Assembly (NCBI GenBank): GCA_022539475.1
Contig: VCMS01000014.1
Coordinates: 62,001-126,000, forward strand
Reading direction: 5' to 3'
DNA length: 64,000 bases
Source: Gracilaria domingensis
Lineage: Eukaryota; Rhodophyta; Florideophyceae; Gracilariales; Gracilariaceae
Numbering within the stretch: position 1 is the first letter of the stretch; every line of letters begins with the position of its first letter. Both the position numbers and the translations under genes were made by a program. The notes beneath the pieces are model-generated. The model saw only the letters and a list, made by a program, of their open reading frames with translations. It ran no database searches and had not been told where the DNA came from. Below are positions 1 through 10,457 of this stretch, one piece after another.

Positions 1-3000
1 ACTGTTCTCCTGCGCAGCCAAATCTGCATCATACGCCGCTCGAGCGACAATATCCGAAGCTAGTTCACTTCTCTGAAGAAGGAACTGATACGCAGTACGC
101 CCAATCGTTGCGACTGCGGACGACAAGATCCCTTTTGAAAAGTGACTTTTCGCAACAGACGGATTCTGTTCGCCGTCGACACGACCATCATTCACCTCAG
201 AGGCACCAGATTCCAAAGTACGAATGGGTGCAAGGCTGTTCTCTCTCGCATTACTAGACTGATGTTGAACGATGCCTGCCAATGTTTCATACGGTTCGTC
301 CTCCAAAATGCTCGAGTCCCGAATCCCTGGGCTTGCCGTATACCACGAGAAGCGGTCAGATGGAGTTTCTGCGTAATTTCTGATCCCTGGTCTCGGCCGA
401 AACGTCGTCCAAGGTGTTTGAAATACCTCGTGTTCCGCTCCTGGTGATGATTGGTCGATGGAACGTTTCAACAAATGGGAACTCGGAGTTTGTTGATTTT
501 GAACCAAAGGCTCCCGGTCTTCCATCGTGTCTATCAGACTACTTCTGCTTATGGCTTGTGGACTGTTCTCGCTGGCGGTTGGGTCAATCCTGGCACCCAC
601 ATCCGGGAATGCATCTACTTCAGTTGGCAATTCGTCGTGGGTTTTCTCAGTCCTCATTCCGTGCTCATGTGAGAGCATCGCTTGCACATACTCATCAATT
701 TTCTTCAAGTGACTCGGAAGAAGTACCATTGCCTTTCCTACATCTTCCAGAGATTTTGAACACAACCGATAGCCTTTCAAGGCTTCTTCATTTTCCTCTT
801 GCGTGTTGTAGAGTCCACCTTTTGAAGCCAAAATATCCTCGGAGGGGGCGAGCGACTTTCTGCTCCAGAACTCGCCCTCCAGCGATTTCGCAAACCTTTC
901 TTTCCTGCGCACCAGGTTTTCATGCTCACAGCGAGCTAAGAAACCACGAACAGCACTTTGCACCAACACAGCGCTATCCTTGTCGTTCATTGCTCTTTTC
1001 CTAACCTGAAACGCTTTGTAGTTGGAGAAAATCACCTTCGCCGCCCTCTCCTTGCGTGTCTCTTCGCTGTCAATGCCAGCAGATCGAGTACTGGAGCTAC
1101 CCCCAACTCCATCCGACGGTGTCGTCTTTGAGTGCCCCAAAGGCGTCCCCACAGCGATAGGGCTGCATTCCTTACTGTTTGCAACTTGAGATGTAAGAGG
1201 GGACGAAAGGTCAACTGATGCTACATGAACGCTTGGCATGTCCTCGTCCTCCAGACCGTATCTCTCATCAGCAAGAGTGGTCCCGCTGTCTTCTGAGAGC
1301 TGAGAACTTGGCGTCAGCGAAGTGCTTCTTCCAAACAGTCCCATATCTACATTCCTCGCAGACGGCGATTCTGTGTAGCTAAAGTCATCCCAGTCTTCGG
1401 CAAACTGATGCACATACTCTAGATTCTCTTTCTCGTTTCTGCCCATTTGAGCTCTGTTGAATATATAGGCCGTCATGAGAACCATCAGACGCCCAAACGA
1501 TTCTTCCTTGAGCTCCGAAATAAACGCCGGCGCAAGCGAAGCCTTTGCCGAAATCGAAAGGCTCGGCATGGCGCCAAGCCGCTCACAAGCATTCTGGAAC
1601 TGCGCGATATTGCTCTGAACAATTTCCAACTCTTTCAACGAGTCCTGTTCTTCTCGTAGTTCAGCTGGGGGCACCCGAATAATAGCGTCCATATCCAGTG
1701 CATGAGGATGAAGGTGGTTCAACATGATACACAAAACCACGCAGTCCCGAAAACTTTCAGTAAAGTCCACGACCTTGATCCTGTGAATCCCACAAACCGC
1801 AGCGCACCACATCAGCAGCTTGTGAATGCAGCTTTTGTCCGACTGTTCATATATAACCAATCTGCTGGGACTCCTGATGCTCGGGCTAAGCTCCTGAAAA
1901 GCTCCAGGCGAGCTGCACCATGTCGCATCCGCAGCTTTGCTTCGAAACTCATTTTGCGCCTCTGCCAGTTTTTCCTGCAGCAATTGCGGGTTGAGAAGCT
2001 TGGCTTCAATCCAGAGCTCCACAATCTGCCAGAGAAGAGCTACTGTTTTGGAAACGTTCCCTTCGATGATATCCTTCACACTTGCATTCCAGTGCACTTT
2101 AGCGCCGAGACGCTTGGATGCGTACGTCTTGATAGAATCCAAGGCCATCATGACATTCAGCGAATACCTGTCCATTCTCTTCATGTCGCTGGTACATGAC
2201 TGTAACCCGTATTTCACTTGCTGCTGCATCTGCGGATCGCCGGTAAGCAAGCCGGCAAGTCGGCATAGCCGAATGCCATCTCGAAGGTCTGTGGAGAGGT
2301 CTCGAACGACAAAGCTACTGCTTCTCTTCCACAGTGGACAGTCATACTCAAGTCTGTAACCGCGGTTGCTCAGAAAGAGATTCAGAGGGGTCGGGTCGGA
2401 CATGCAGATCTTGCTTAGCCTGCCCAGGACCTCTTGCGACTTGTGAACCGATGAGCCAGCTTTGAACAGAGACATGCGAATATTACTGGTCACGTCGCGA
2501 TCCCGGCTCGCCTGGTCCAGTAGCAGCAACAGTAACAGTGCGCGGTGTAATACGAGACCATTTTGTTCAACAGCAGCAACCCCACTCGGCAATACACATG
2601 TGGCGCGAGGGCTCTTCAATGTAAATTGGGAAAGGATTGGCTTCTCTACAGCAAACTGCGTTCGCAAAATGTGGTCAACCAGTTGGTTCAACAATGCGGC
2701 AATGCCCACCCTCTCAGCGGCGTTTTCAGTTTGCTTCAAGATTTGGTCGATCTGAGAGGCAAAGTTGGTGCGGAGTATGACGCTGAGACCCAGAAGGAGC
2801 CACGTCGGGTTGTACGAAAATGTGAGTAGCGAAACAAACTGCTCAAACTTGGATGGTTCAGTCGCCAAATTGATATCTGGACTGAAGGACAAGTTGGCCT
2901 CCCTAACGCGTTTTCCAAGACGACGAACGTCCGTTCTGAAGGTCGTGTCGTTGCAGAAGCGCAGCAACGATGCATAGTTTGCGACAAAGATGTCGGACGT

Positions 3001-3352
3001 TGCAAATGCAGATGCCGGGACATAAGACAGAGACTCTGAGGCGTCACCAAGTTCATGGTTGAGCCAAGCAGTCAGGTCCTCGGCCTGGCGCTGAAGCCAG
3101 ATTTCCGGGTTATCCTCGACATATCGCTTCCTTAGAGAGGGCGTACCTTTTAGTGATGCAATAGAAGGTCGAGCTTGAGACGAACGGCGAAGCGAAGACG
3201 GTGCAAAGGAGCGACTGGTACTCGAAGGGGGAATAGGCGGCAATGGAGTGTGTAGAAGGTCCTTAGAATTTTCATGCGCTGCTGAAGTGGATGATAGAGA
3301 GGGACGAAGCGCTTTAAGATTTCGCGAGGGTAGAGGAGTGGGGAACAGACGT
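1..3352. repeat. Inverted repeat arm A (pairs with 35682-39033)
   Basis: This stretch is the reverse complement of 35682-39033 with constant offset (coordinates sum to 39034), no indels and only a few substitutions seen. The arm continues past the left edge, so its full length is unknown. Homology becomes diffuse abruptly at 3353, inside the coding sequence. Confidence 0.93.
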
Positions 3353-3432
3353 TCCCGGACAGTTTCCGCAGTCAGGGCGTTCGAAGCGCGCCTATCATTC
3401 TCCCCGGCTGATTGGCCGGGCTGATGAAGCAT
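1..3432 (-). CDS. Second ASPM-like spindle protein gene, 5' part (runs off left edge)
   Basis: Reading the minus strand from the ATG at 3432-3430 gives an open frame of exactly 1,144 codons to the window edge. It matches residues 1-1144 of the ASPM-like gene at 35602-41652 without any indel (position x pairs with 39034 minus x). It therefore contains the N-terminal region, both calponin-homology domains (about residues 375-475 and 535-660) and the single IQ motif (about 813-836). The last 870 or so residues lie outside the window. From about 3352 downward the copies are nearly identical. I noticed only a Pro-to-Ser change near codon 56, a synonymous Glu change and a Thr-to-Ala change in the IQ region. 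The first 27 or so codons differ at roughly 16 bases and the leader is strongly diverged. No stop is visible, so this may be a second functional paralog rather than a pseudogene. Confidence 0.85.
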   Translation of the reverse strand, partial: MLHQPGQSAGENDRRASNALTAETVRERLFPTPLPSRNLKALRPSLSSTSAAHENSKDLLHTPLPPIPPSSTSRSFAPSSLRRSSQARPSIASLKGTPSLRKRYVEDNPEIWLQRQAEDLTAWLNHELGDASESLSYVPASAFATSDIFVANYASLLRFCNDTTFRTDVRRLGKRVREANLSFSPDINLATEPSKFEQFVSLLTFSYNPTWLLLGLSVILRTNFASQIDQILKQTENAAERVGIAALLNQLVDHILRTQFAVEKPILSQFTLKSPRATCVLPSGVAAVEQNGLVLHRALLLLLLLDQASRDRDVTSNIRMSLFKAGSSVHKSQEVLGRLSKICMSDPTPLNLFLSNRGYRLEYDCPLWKRSSSFVVRDLSTDLRDGIRLCRLAGLLTGDPQMQQQVKYGLQSCTSDMKRMDRYSLNVMMALDSIKTYASKRLGAKVHWNASVKDIIEGNVSKTVALLWQIVELWIEAKLLNPQLLQEKLAEAQNEFRSKAADATWCSSPGAFQELSPSIRSPSRLVIYEQSDKSCIHKLLMWCAAVCGIHRIKVVDFTESFRDCVVLCIMLNHLHPHALDMDAIIRVPPAELREEQDSLKELEIVQSNIAQFQNACERLGAMPSLSISAKASLAPAFISELKEESFGRLMVLMTAYIFNRAQMGRNEKENLEYVHQFAEDWDDFSYTESPSARNVDMGLFGRSTSLTPSSQLSEDSGTTLADERYGLEDEDMPSVHVASVDLSSPLTSQVANSKECSPIAVGTPLGHSKTTPSDGVGGSSSTRSAGIDSEETRKERAAKVIFSNYKAFQVRKRAMNDKDSAVLVQSAVRGFLARCEHENLVRRKERFAKSLEGEFWSRKSLAPSEDILASKGGLYNTQEENEEALKGYRLCSKSLEDVGKAMVLLPSHLKKIDEYVQAMLSHEHGMRTEKTHDELPTEVDAFPDVGARIDPTASENSPQAISRSSLIDTMEDREPLVQNQQTPSSHLLKRSIDQSSPGAEHEVFQTPWTTFRPRPGIRNYAETPSDRFSWYTASPGIRDSSILEDEPYETLAGIVQHQSSNARENSLAPIRTLESGASEVNDGRVDGEQNPSVAKSHFSKGILSSAVATIGRTAYQFLLQRSELASDIVARAAYDADLAAQENS

Positions 3433-3618
3433 GATGGGCTGAGTCAAAAGCTAACGAGTCGTTCCCCACAGGGATGGGGAGATTGACTGAGGGACCGTAT
3501 GGAATGGGGACGGCGCCAAGGGACACGGAACAAGGAAGGGGTTGTTTAGAAACTGCGGTAACACTTCATTGGTGCGATGTGCATGATCAAGGCGAAGGTA
3601 GTTTTGCCTTTGAAATTG

Positions 3619-3650
3619 TTCCCGCTTGATTTTGGGTTTGAAAATTCAAA
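3619..3650 (-). promoter_or_regulatory. Conserved E2F/CHR-like promoter block of the ASPM-like copy
   Basis: On the minus strand this reads TTTGAATTTTCAAA, then a short spacer with ATCAA, then GCGGGAA. It lies about 190-220 bp upstream of the ATG at 3432. The same arrangement stands about 155-180 bp upstream of the paralog at 35422-35447, although the surrounding leader is diverged. GCGGGAA resembles an E2F/DP site and TTTGAA resembles the CHR element of G2/M genes in other eukaryotes. The regulatory role is inferred from conservation only. Confidence 0.5.
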
Positions 3651-3765
3651 ATGGCGTTCAGAGCTAGAAATGCCGTATCATACCGTAGAGAAATTCCATC
3701 CTACAGATATCCTTGAGGTCTTTTCTGTGCAAAACACGATCACGCGGAAGACATCCGAGCTTCTG

Positions 3766-5354
<1,589 letters not shown>

Positions 5355-5960
5355 GTGGAAGGATGAGCTTGATAGCGACAGTTGGGTACAGGCGGATGGC
5401 GGCGATGAGAGCGCGAGCTTGAGAGATGCGTTGGGCATGGAGGAGCTACGGAAAAACGACAGAGCGTTATCGCATGACGCATGCGCCGGTTTTTGGAATC
5501 AACGCACGTTGATTGGACCATGTATCTCGCATACTCGACCCATTGGGCGATGCGGTCAACGGCGGCGTAGCGCGACGGCAATATTCACATCTTCCTACAC
5601 AGCAAACGCTCGCTGACGGGCCGACCGCGGCCATTCGCAATGGCCCACTACAGATCTTGCTTGTTGCCGGGCAAACGACTTTTCATATCATCCATGGGGC
5701 GGCAGAGTTCGGATCAGCGAGGCAGTGCACTCAGCCGGTGGCGTGCTCTACATGCCAAGGTCTGCTGATCGGGCTGCGTCGCACTCTTGCAGGCGTGCGC
5801 CAACTCGGAGAACAATTCGCGAAGCTGCTTTGGAACGGGGTTTACATTCTATTACAAGGGTAGCTATACTGAAGAGGTTTGTCATGTTAAAAGCAAGCAG
5901 CACATGCTAAGCTGGCAGAGAAATGAAGCAGTTACATATCAGCGCAACAAGCGAGCAAAA
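5355..5960. other. Intergenic: enolase 5' flank and CHMP2 3' flank
   Basis: About 600 bp between the enolase start and the stop of the ESCRT-III gene upstream of it on the same strand. Only short, unrecognisable frames occur. It presumably holds the enolase promoter; I see no clear TATA box, repeat or RNA gene. Confidence 0.6.
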
Positions 5961-6656
5961 TCAGTTACCCAACCGTTCGATGCGTGCCATGAGCGCCGCG
6001 TCGGCCTGTTGTAGTGCCGCCGGTTGTTGCGGAACGGCCTGCGGAGCAATGACGGCAGAGCCGCCAACCTTGTTACTGACCTCCAGTCCAATCTCATCCA
6101 AAACGCTGTTGAGCACATCATCACTCTCAGCGCCAATATCCTCTCCTCCCATAACAGAGTCCAGAACTTCGTCTGTCATCTCTTGATTGAGCTTGTATTT
6201 CTCCGATTGCATATCATACTGTTGCAGCATGTTCATGTAGCGACTGGAATCACTCATACCATTAGCATTCTGCATGATCTGTGTAGTATTTCCAATCACC
6301 TCCATCATCTTGGCTTCCGTAGCGGCCATCTTCGCCTGCGTGCCAATGGCGCCAGCATGCACGCCGGCCTGGAATGTTCTAGCTTTCGCGTTCCGAACTT
6401 GCACGAGGTTCTTGGCGAGGATTCTCGCCTCAGCAATACGTCCCTGTCGTCCCAGTTTCTTAATCTCAACCTCCAATTGACGCTCCTTCTGTTCCAGCTG
6501 TAGTCGTTCTCTCTGCATATCTCTCTGAGCCCGCTGTATGGTGCGGTCATTCTGCCGCGCCATGGCCCGAGCGGTCTGCGCCGGCGTCTGCGACGGAGCT
6601 GCAGGCGGTGGAGGAGCTGCTGGAGCGCTCTGGGCCTTTCTTCTGCCGAAAACCAT
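5961..6656 (-). CDS. ESCRT-III subunit, CHMP2/VPS2 family
   Basis: A 231-aa Snf7-family protein. It begins MVFGRRK like CHMP2 proteins. A basic N-terminal helix follows, then the coiled-coil core (RTIQRAQRDMQRERLQLEQ, LGRQGRIAEARILAKNLVQV), a MEVIGNTTQIMQNANG region, and an acidic segment with SVLDEIGLEV. The C-terminal helix (ALQQADAALMARIERLGN) is a MIM1-like motif that binds VPS4 MIT domains. The family polymerises on endosomal, plasma and nuclear membranes to drive inward budding and abscission. I chose the ATG at 6656 over an upstream in-frame ATG at 6698 because CHMP2 proteins start just before FGRRK. Length matches human CHMP2A/B (213-222 aa) apart from a short Pro/Ala insert at residues 13-30. 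It shares a 430-bp divergent promoter region with uL13m. Confidence 0.9.
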   Translation of the reverse strand: MVFGRRKAQSAPAAPPPPAAPSQTPAQTARAMARQNDRTIQRAQRDMQRERLQLEQKERQLEVEIKKLGRQGRIAEARILAKNLVQVRNAKARTFQAGVHAGAIGTQAKMAATEAKMMEVIGNTTQIMQNANGMSDSSRYMNMLQQYDMQSEKYKLNQEMTDEVLDSVMGGEDIGAESDDVLNSVLDEIGLEVSNKVGGSAVIAPQAVPQQPAALQQADAALMARIERLGN

Positions 6657-7085
6657 TGTGAAACGGCGCGTAAAGAAAGGAGGAAGGGGAACGAACAAGC
6701 GCGTGAAGCGTCAAGCAAGATAGGGCTTTTGTTAGGGCGCGCTGATGTGCAACGACGGCACTCTTTAAAGCAGCCACGACAGGCCCATTCCAGGGGCGAC
6801 AACAACACACAGTGCTCGCTGGTCACGAATGTGTCGTTTTGACGCGCACCCTCAACACCTGGCTTGGCTGTGATTGGTTTGTAGAATGCTTACAGACGTG
6901 GCAGTAAGCCAGAATCCATCCAGCAATGACGCTCGTGCGCCAGCGCGGGGGGCGTACATTGCTGGTCGCGTTCTTGTGGGGGCGACGACGTGTGGCGTGA
7001 TCGCGGTCTTCTTGCGACGCGCGCCGATGGCATTTGTCTGCATCATTCCTCTGCCGCGTGTGTAGGTCGTTTCGAGTCGCGTGCC
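6657..7085. promoter_or_regulatory. Divergent promoter region, CHMP2 / uL13m
   Basis: A 429-bp spacer between two outward-facing starts. It has no internal gene I can support, and a minus frame running from it across uL13m is a shadow. It is assumed to carry both core promoters. Confidence 0.5.
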
Positions 7086-7829
7086 ATGGCTGCCGAGCTG
7101 GGCGAGAAGCTGCTCACCACACAGCGCGGCTCTAGCGCGTGGTTGCGCCATCTCGTTGTGCGCGATCGTATATGGCGTCTTGTTGACGCCCAGGATCAGG
7201 TGCTCGGCCGTGTGGCGGGCCAGATTGCGCGCTTGCTGCAGGGCAAGCACAAGCCGACCTATCTGGACAACATCAATAGTGGCGATCCAGTCGTCGTCAT
7301 AAACGCTCGCCATGTGGTTCTCACCGGTCGAAAGTCGTACAATAAGTTGTACATCCATCACTCGGGTTATCCTGGAGGTCTCAAGCAAGTACCAATCCAG
7401 GACGTTATGCGCAAGAGACCGGAGCATGTGATACGAGCTGCTGTTAAGAACATGCTGCCTAGAAATAAGCTTCGACCCGTTTGGATGGAAAATCTACGAA
7501 TCTACATGGATGACGATCATGAACATCATGCACAAAATCCTGTTTTGGTCGCACCAGCGCATTGCGGAAGTCGGATCGGACATGGTGGTCCACCTACGAT
7601 TCAAGAACTTGAAACATGGTGGAACGACAATATCATCAATGAATCAGATCAAATGCTCACCAAAGTTGTAGCGGAGCAGCAGTTGAATGCTCCGCAGGGT
7701 CTTGCGCAACTTTTGCAATACTCTGATCTTGATGATGCTTCGCAACAGCAAGTCGACGCCCGTCAGCGCTATATAGCAGCTGCGGAACAAGCCTTGACAC
7801 AACAGCCGGTGATTGTACCCAATCTCTGA
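7086..7829 (+). CDS. Mitochondrial large-subunit ribosomal protein uL13m
   Basis: 247 aa. The L13 fold occupies about residues 20-150, with the family landmarks WRLVDAQDQVLGRVAGQIA, a GKHKPTYLDNINSGD segment, VVVINARHVVLTGRK, HHSGYPGG and VMRKRPEHVIRAAVKNMLP. About 95 extra C-terminal residues, Gln-rich and acidic, go beyond the 142-aa bacterial protein, as is common in mitochondrial versions. The start at 7086 sits in a strong GCCATGG context and leaves a short N-terminus; the frame is open 32 codons further upstream without need. The Tyr-rich core and extension favour a mitochondrial over a plastid or cytosolic L13. The stop lies only 7 bp from the stop of the convergent glycosidase gene, so the transcripts almost certainly overlap at their 3' ends. 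Confidence 0.88.
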   Translation: MAAELGEKLLTTQRGSSAWLRHLVVRDRIWRLVDAQDQVLGRVAGQIARLLQGKHKPTYLDNINSGDPVVVINARHVVLTGRKSYNKLYIHHSGYPGGLKQVPIQDVMRKRPEHVIRAAVKNMLPRNKLRPVWMENLRIYMDDDHEHHAQNPVLVAPAHCGSRIGHGGPPTIQELETWWNDNIINESDQMLTKVVAEQQLNAPQGLAQLLQYSDLDDASQQQVDARQRYIAAAEQALTQQPVIVPNL

Positions 7830-7836
7830 GTTTGTT

Positions 7837-10041
7837 TTATATCAGTTCCACACTTGTCGTGTTCTTGTTATCGTTGCAAACCATTCGTAGGCATTGCCGA
7901 CCGGTTTCCGGAATCTCCACAACCTTGCTCAACATTCCTTCGTGTTCACTCCAATATACCACGTCTATCCTCTCCCCGCTGACGCCCATCACGTTCAATT
8001 CAATGCCGTCATTGAAGTTCTCGCAAGCAGTCCATGTCCCCGTGCTTTCTGAGTCAGAATCAGACGCCTTGTTTACGTGTACTTGCACCTCATCGTCTTC
8101 TTGCTGTGCAGTAAATTTGTGTTCGAAACCGAATCGTTTGTCGCCAACCGAAGCAAACTTGGATGTGTCCCCTATCACCGAATGATATGTTTCATCCCCT
8201 CCATCTCCCCTTTTCCACACTGGACACACCACCCAGAACTTCCATTCATGAACTTTGAGCGATGCTCTCAAACAGCTCGAAGTACTCACGGTATTCTCCC
8301 TCCAATCATATATGACTCTTTTCCTTCCGTCTGCGAACCTCAACACTTCTTGCGCAGGTATATCCTGTGTTTCGTCCAGGCAAGCCTTCATCCCAGTACG
8401 CACAACAAGAATGTATTTCCACGCACTACTGTGCGTAGCGCCCCAGAGAAACCCATCTCCGTTGCGCATGGAGTATTCCATCGCCGTAATTGGAAGGTCA
8501 GGCTTGATGAGCAAGCCATCTGGTCGACAGCATTTGGAGACGATGTTACGATCTGTGCGCCCCAGTCTATCCCCAATGCCTACAGGTCCCGCCGACATTA
8601 CAGCAAGACAAGCCTCTAACTCCGCATTAGGATCTCCATCAATATCAACCTTACCCGATGTGTTTTTATGCGTCATGAAGACGTCCTTGAAAGGACAGAA
8701 TCCAAGCGCACTTATCATCTTGCTGGTAACAAGGTGCCATCTCCACAGTATGGACGGGTCTTCGGCGTAGCGATAGTCATCGCAAGAACGGATAGAAATG
8801 ACCTGCTCCATATTACTCGCCGTCATCATATCCGCAGGTGTAGACATGCACCATATCAAATGCAACCCCTCACCCTTTGCAGCATCGTTTAGCTGTTTCT
8901 GCCACTCAAAAATACGTCCAGCGCCCGCACGTAAGCCGCGGACACCGAGCCATACCTCTACCATCCAATCCTGTTCGTAAGCACAAGCCCCCCATCTCTT
9001 AGCATCACTCATCCACGTTCGGAACAGAGAATCATCTTGTGGGTGGGCCCGGTCATCCGTGATCCACCAGCGCTCATTTTTCAGTTCACTGATGTATGGG
9101 GATTTACTGGAAATGTGGCGACTGTGAAAGATGAGAGGCTTATTGCCAAGACGCTTTTGTAACGTTTGGAAGCCACCATCTTTAAAAACATCGTCTCTAG
9201 GTTCCCAACGTAGCATTCCTGTTGGAGGAACTATGTGCAAGTAGCCAATGTCACTTATGTTTCTCGTTTTCTCATGTGGATAGAACCAGCTGTCAATTTC
9301 GACTGCCGCTAGAGGTACCTGGGCTTGCTCTATGTGCCTGACCGTTTGTTCCAGGGACGCAGTTATAGAGAGTCCCTTCTCTGTCCTATACCAGTAGGCG
9401 GCACCATTATCCGTCCAGTATGTCAAATGTGAGAGCACGACGCTACTATATCTGTCTAGCGATGACCGCAATCTGCCACGACATTGAAGCAAAGTGGTCC
9501 ACTGCTGCAGAGCTGCTCGAGTCGTAGACCGTACAATTATTGCTAGTGTTGAACTAAACGACGGTTTCAAACACTCCAAGTCGCCTTGCCACCCCCATTT
9601 CAAATGGGCGTTATCGGCAATCAACACTTGTTCGTGATACGTGTCTAGGGGTGCTAGTAAACAGCATGCACCTTTCGAGAAGATAAACAACGGTAAGAAG
9701 GTATGTGGGCGAACAAACCCTGGACGCGAGAAGTATGTGAATTGGAGACGGGTGTCTGATGCACGAATAGGTAGAGCAAACTCAGCAGTTTGAAATGCTA
9801 GGAAGGAGAGCTCTCCACTGCTTTGGCTTTGGGAAGGTGTGAAGCTTATGTAGGTATGCAATTGATCATATTTCGCAGAGAAGATGTGGTCGCCTGACAA
9901 TTGCGAGTCGGTTTGAAGTGTGAGTAATGCTGTGTTATCGGAAGACACTTCAGTGTTTAGCGTGACGCCTTTGGGCAAGTTACTTGCAGATGAACCAAGG
10001 TAAGAGAGAATCTCAAGAGGCAATGGGTCGTTCATTGCCAT
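7837..10041 (-). CDS. Clan GH-D-like (GH36/raffinose-synthase-like) glycoside hydrolase
   Basis: 734 aa, one uninterrupted frame. An N-terminal beta-rich region of about 220 residues precedes a barrel-like region. It contains VEIDSWFYP (about 245), a strand-4-like AYEQDWM (about 352-358, candidate nucleophile Asp), SIRSCDDYRY (about 415, candidate acid/base Asp) and MSAGPVGIGDRLGRTD (about 480). The last is close to the SGGPV...D..G motif of GH36 and raffinose-synthase proteins. A C-terminal beta region follows. These positions support an alpha-galactosidase/raffinose-synthase superfamily fold, but the substrate cannot be told. I see no convincing signal peptide, so a cytosolic enzyme is likely. 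The start at 10041 has a second Met two codons later (MAMNDP). The divergent flank toward the transposon carries short palindromes. Confidence 0.6.
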   Translation of the reverse strand: MAMNDPLPLEILSYLGSSASNLPKGVTLNTEVSSDNTALLTLQTDSQLSGDHIFSAKYDQLHTYISFTPSQSQSSGELSFLAFQTAEFALPIRASDTRLQFTYFSRPGFVRPHTFLPLFIFSKGACCLLAPLDTYHEQVLIADNAHLKWGWQGDLECLKPSFSSTLAIIVRSTTRAALQQWTTLLQCRGRLRSSLDRYSSVVLSHLTYWTDNGAAYWYRTEKGLSITASLEQTVRHIEQAQVPLAAVEIDSWFYPHEKTRNISDIGYLHIVPPTGMLRWEPRDDVFKDGGFQTLQKRLGNKPLIFHSRHISSKSPYISELKNERWWITDDRAHPQDDSLFRTWMSDAKRWGACAYEQDWMVEVWLGVRGLRAGAGRIFEWQKQLNDAAKGEGLHLIWCMSTPADMMTASNMEQVISIRSCDDYRYAEDPSILWRWHLVTSKMISALGFCPFKDVFMTHKNTSGKVDIDGDPNAELEACLAVMSAGPVGIGDRLGRTDRNIVSKCCRPDGLLIKPDLPITAMEYSMRNGDGFLWGATHSSAWKYILVVRTGMKACLDETQDIPAQEVLRFADGRKRVIYDWRENTVSTSSCLRASLKVHEWKFWVVCPVWKRGDGGDETYHSVIGDTSKFASVGDKRFGFEHKFTAQQEDDEVQVHVNKASDSDSESTGTWTACENFNDGIELNVMGVSGERIDVVYWSEHEGMLSKVVEIPETGRQCLRMVCNDNKNTTSVELI

Positions 10042-10392
10042 TGATGAAGTTCGGTACTGATGAAGGTACCTCTAACCTTATCTCCGCACCGCAAACGGTC
10101 GGATTGCGGAGATGCAGCTTTCGCGTTGATCCGACCACAGATCAGCCTGCAGCGAGTTGCAGTCTTCGATCCGAGCATCATGAGAAAGGGCGACCCAATC
10201 ATAGTCGTCCACATGGCTCGCATGTGTCACAACTTGTGTGAACGACCCTCACAGAGCATTGAGTATTGTGTGTGACAACTGTCCACTGGCCACTGAGTGG
10301 ACACCGTCCACTTACACCCCACTGTACGTGCCACATATCCACCTCTCTGCGGTCCCTGAAGTTTCAAGGATTCAAAGAAAGAAAGAGTGAAT
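10042..10392. promoter_or_regulatory. Glycosidase upstream region with GTCCACT palindromes
   Basis: 350 bp between the glycosidase start and the Harbinger element. Around 10270-10315 the words TCCACT and AGTGGA alternate (TCCACT-GGCCACTG-AGTGGA and GTCCAC nearby), forming a short potential hairpin or a dimeric-factor site. No coding sequence can be supported. Confidence 0.4.
10390..10392. other. Target-site duplication AAT, left
   Basis: AAT directly before the left TIR. The same triplet follows the right TIR at 13194-13196. Confidence 0.65.
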
Positions 10393-10412
10393 AGGGGTTT
10401 TTAATTAAGGTG
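10393..10412 (+). repeat. Harbinger left terminal inverted repeat
   Basis: AGGGGTTTTTAATTAAGG. It pairs with the reverse complement of about 13174-13193 with one or two mismatches over the first 17 bases. Confidence 0.8.
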
Positions 10413-10457
10413 TTTTGGCCCTTATGTTCGGACTAAGGCTTGTTCTGAACCACTGCT

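Noticed and set aside
142-3056. Many plus-strand frames of 60-196 codons in 1-3.1 kb, repeated as minus-strand frames at 36-38.9 kb
   Set aside because: They are antisense shadows of the ASPM-like coding sequence and its inverted copy. Their agreement reflects the repeat, not independent genes.
1-3432. Assembly duplication artefact as explanation of the inverted repeat
   Set aside because: The flanking leader and first 80 coding bases of the two copies differ greatly while remaining homologous, which an assembly error would not create. It is still worth long-read confirmation.
6990-7085. N-terminal extension of uL13m from 6990
   Set aside because: The ATG at 7086 has a much better context and gives the expected N-terminus.
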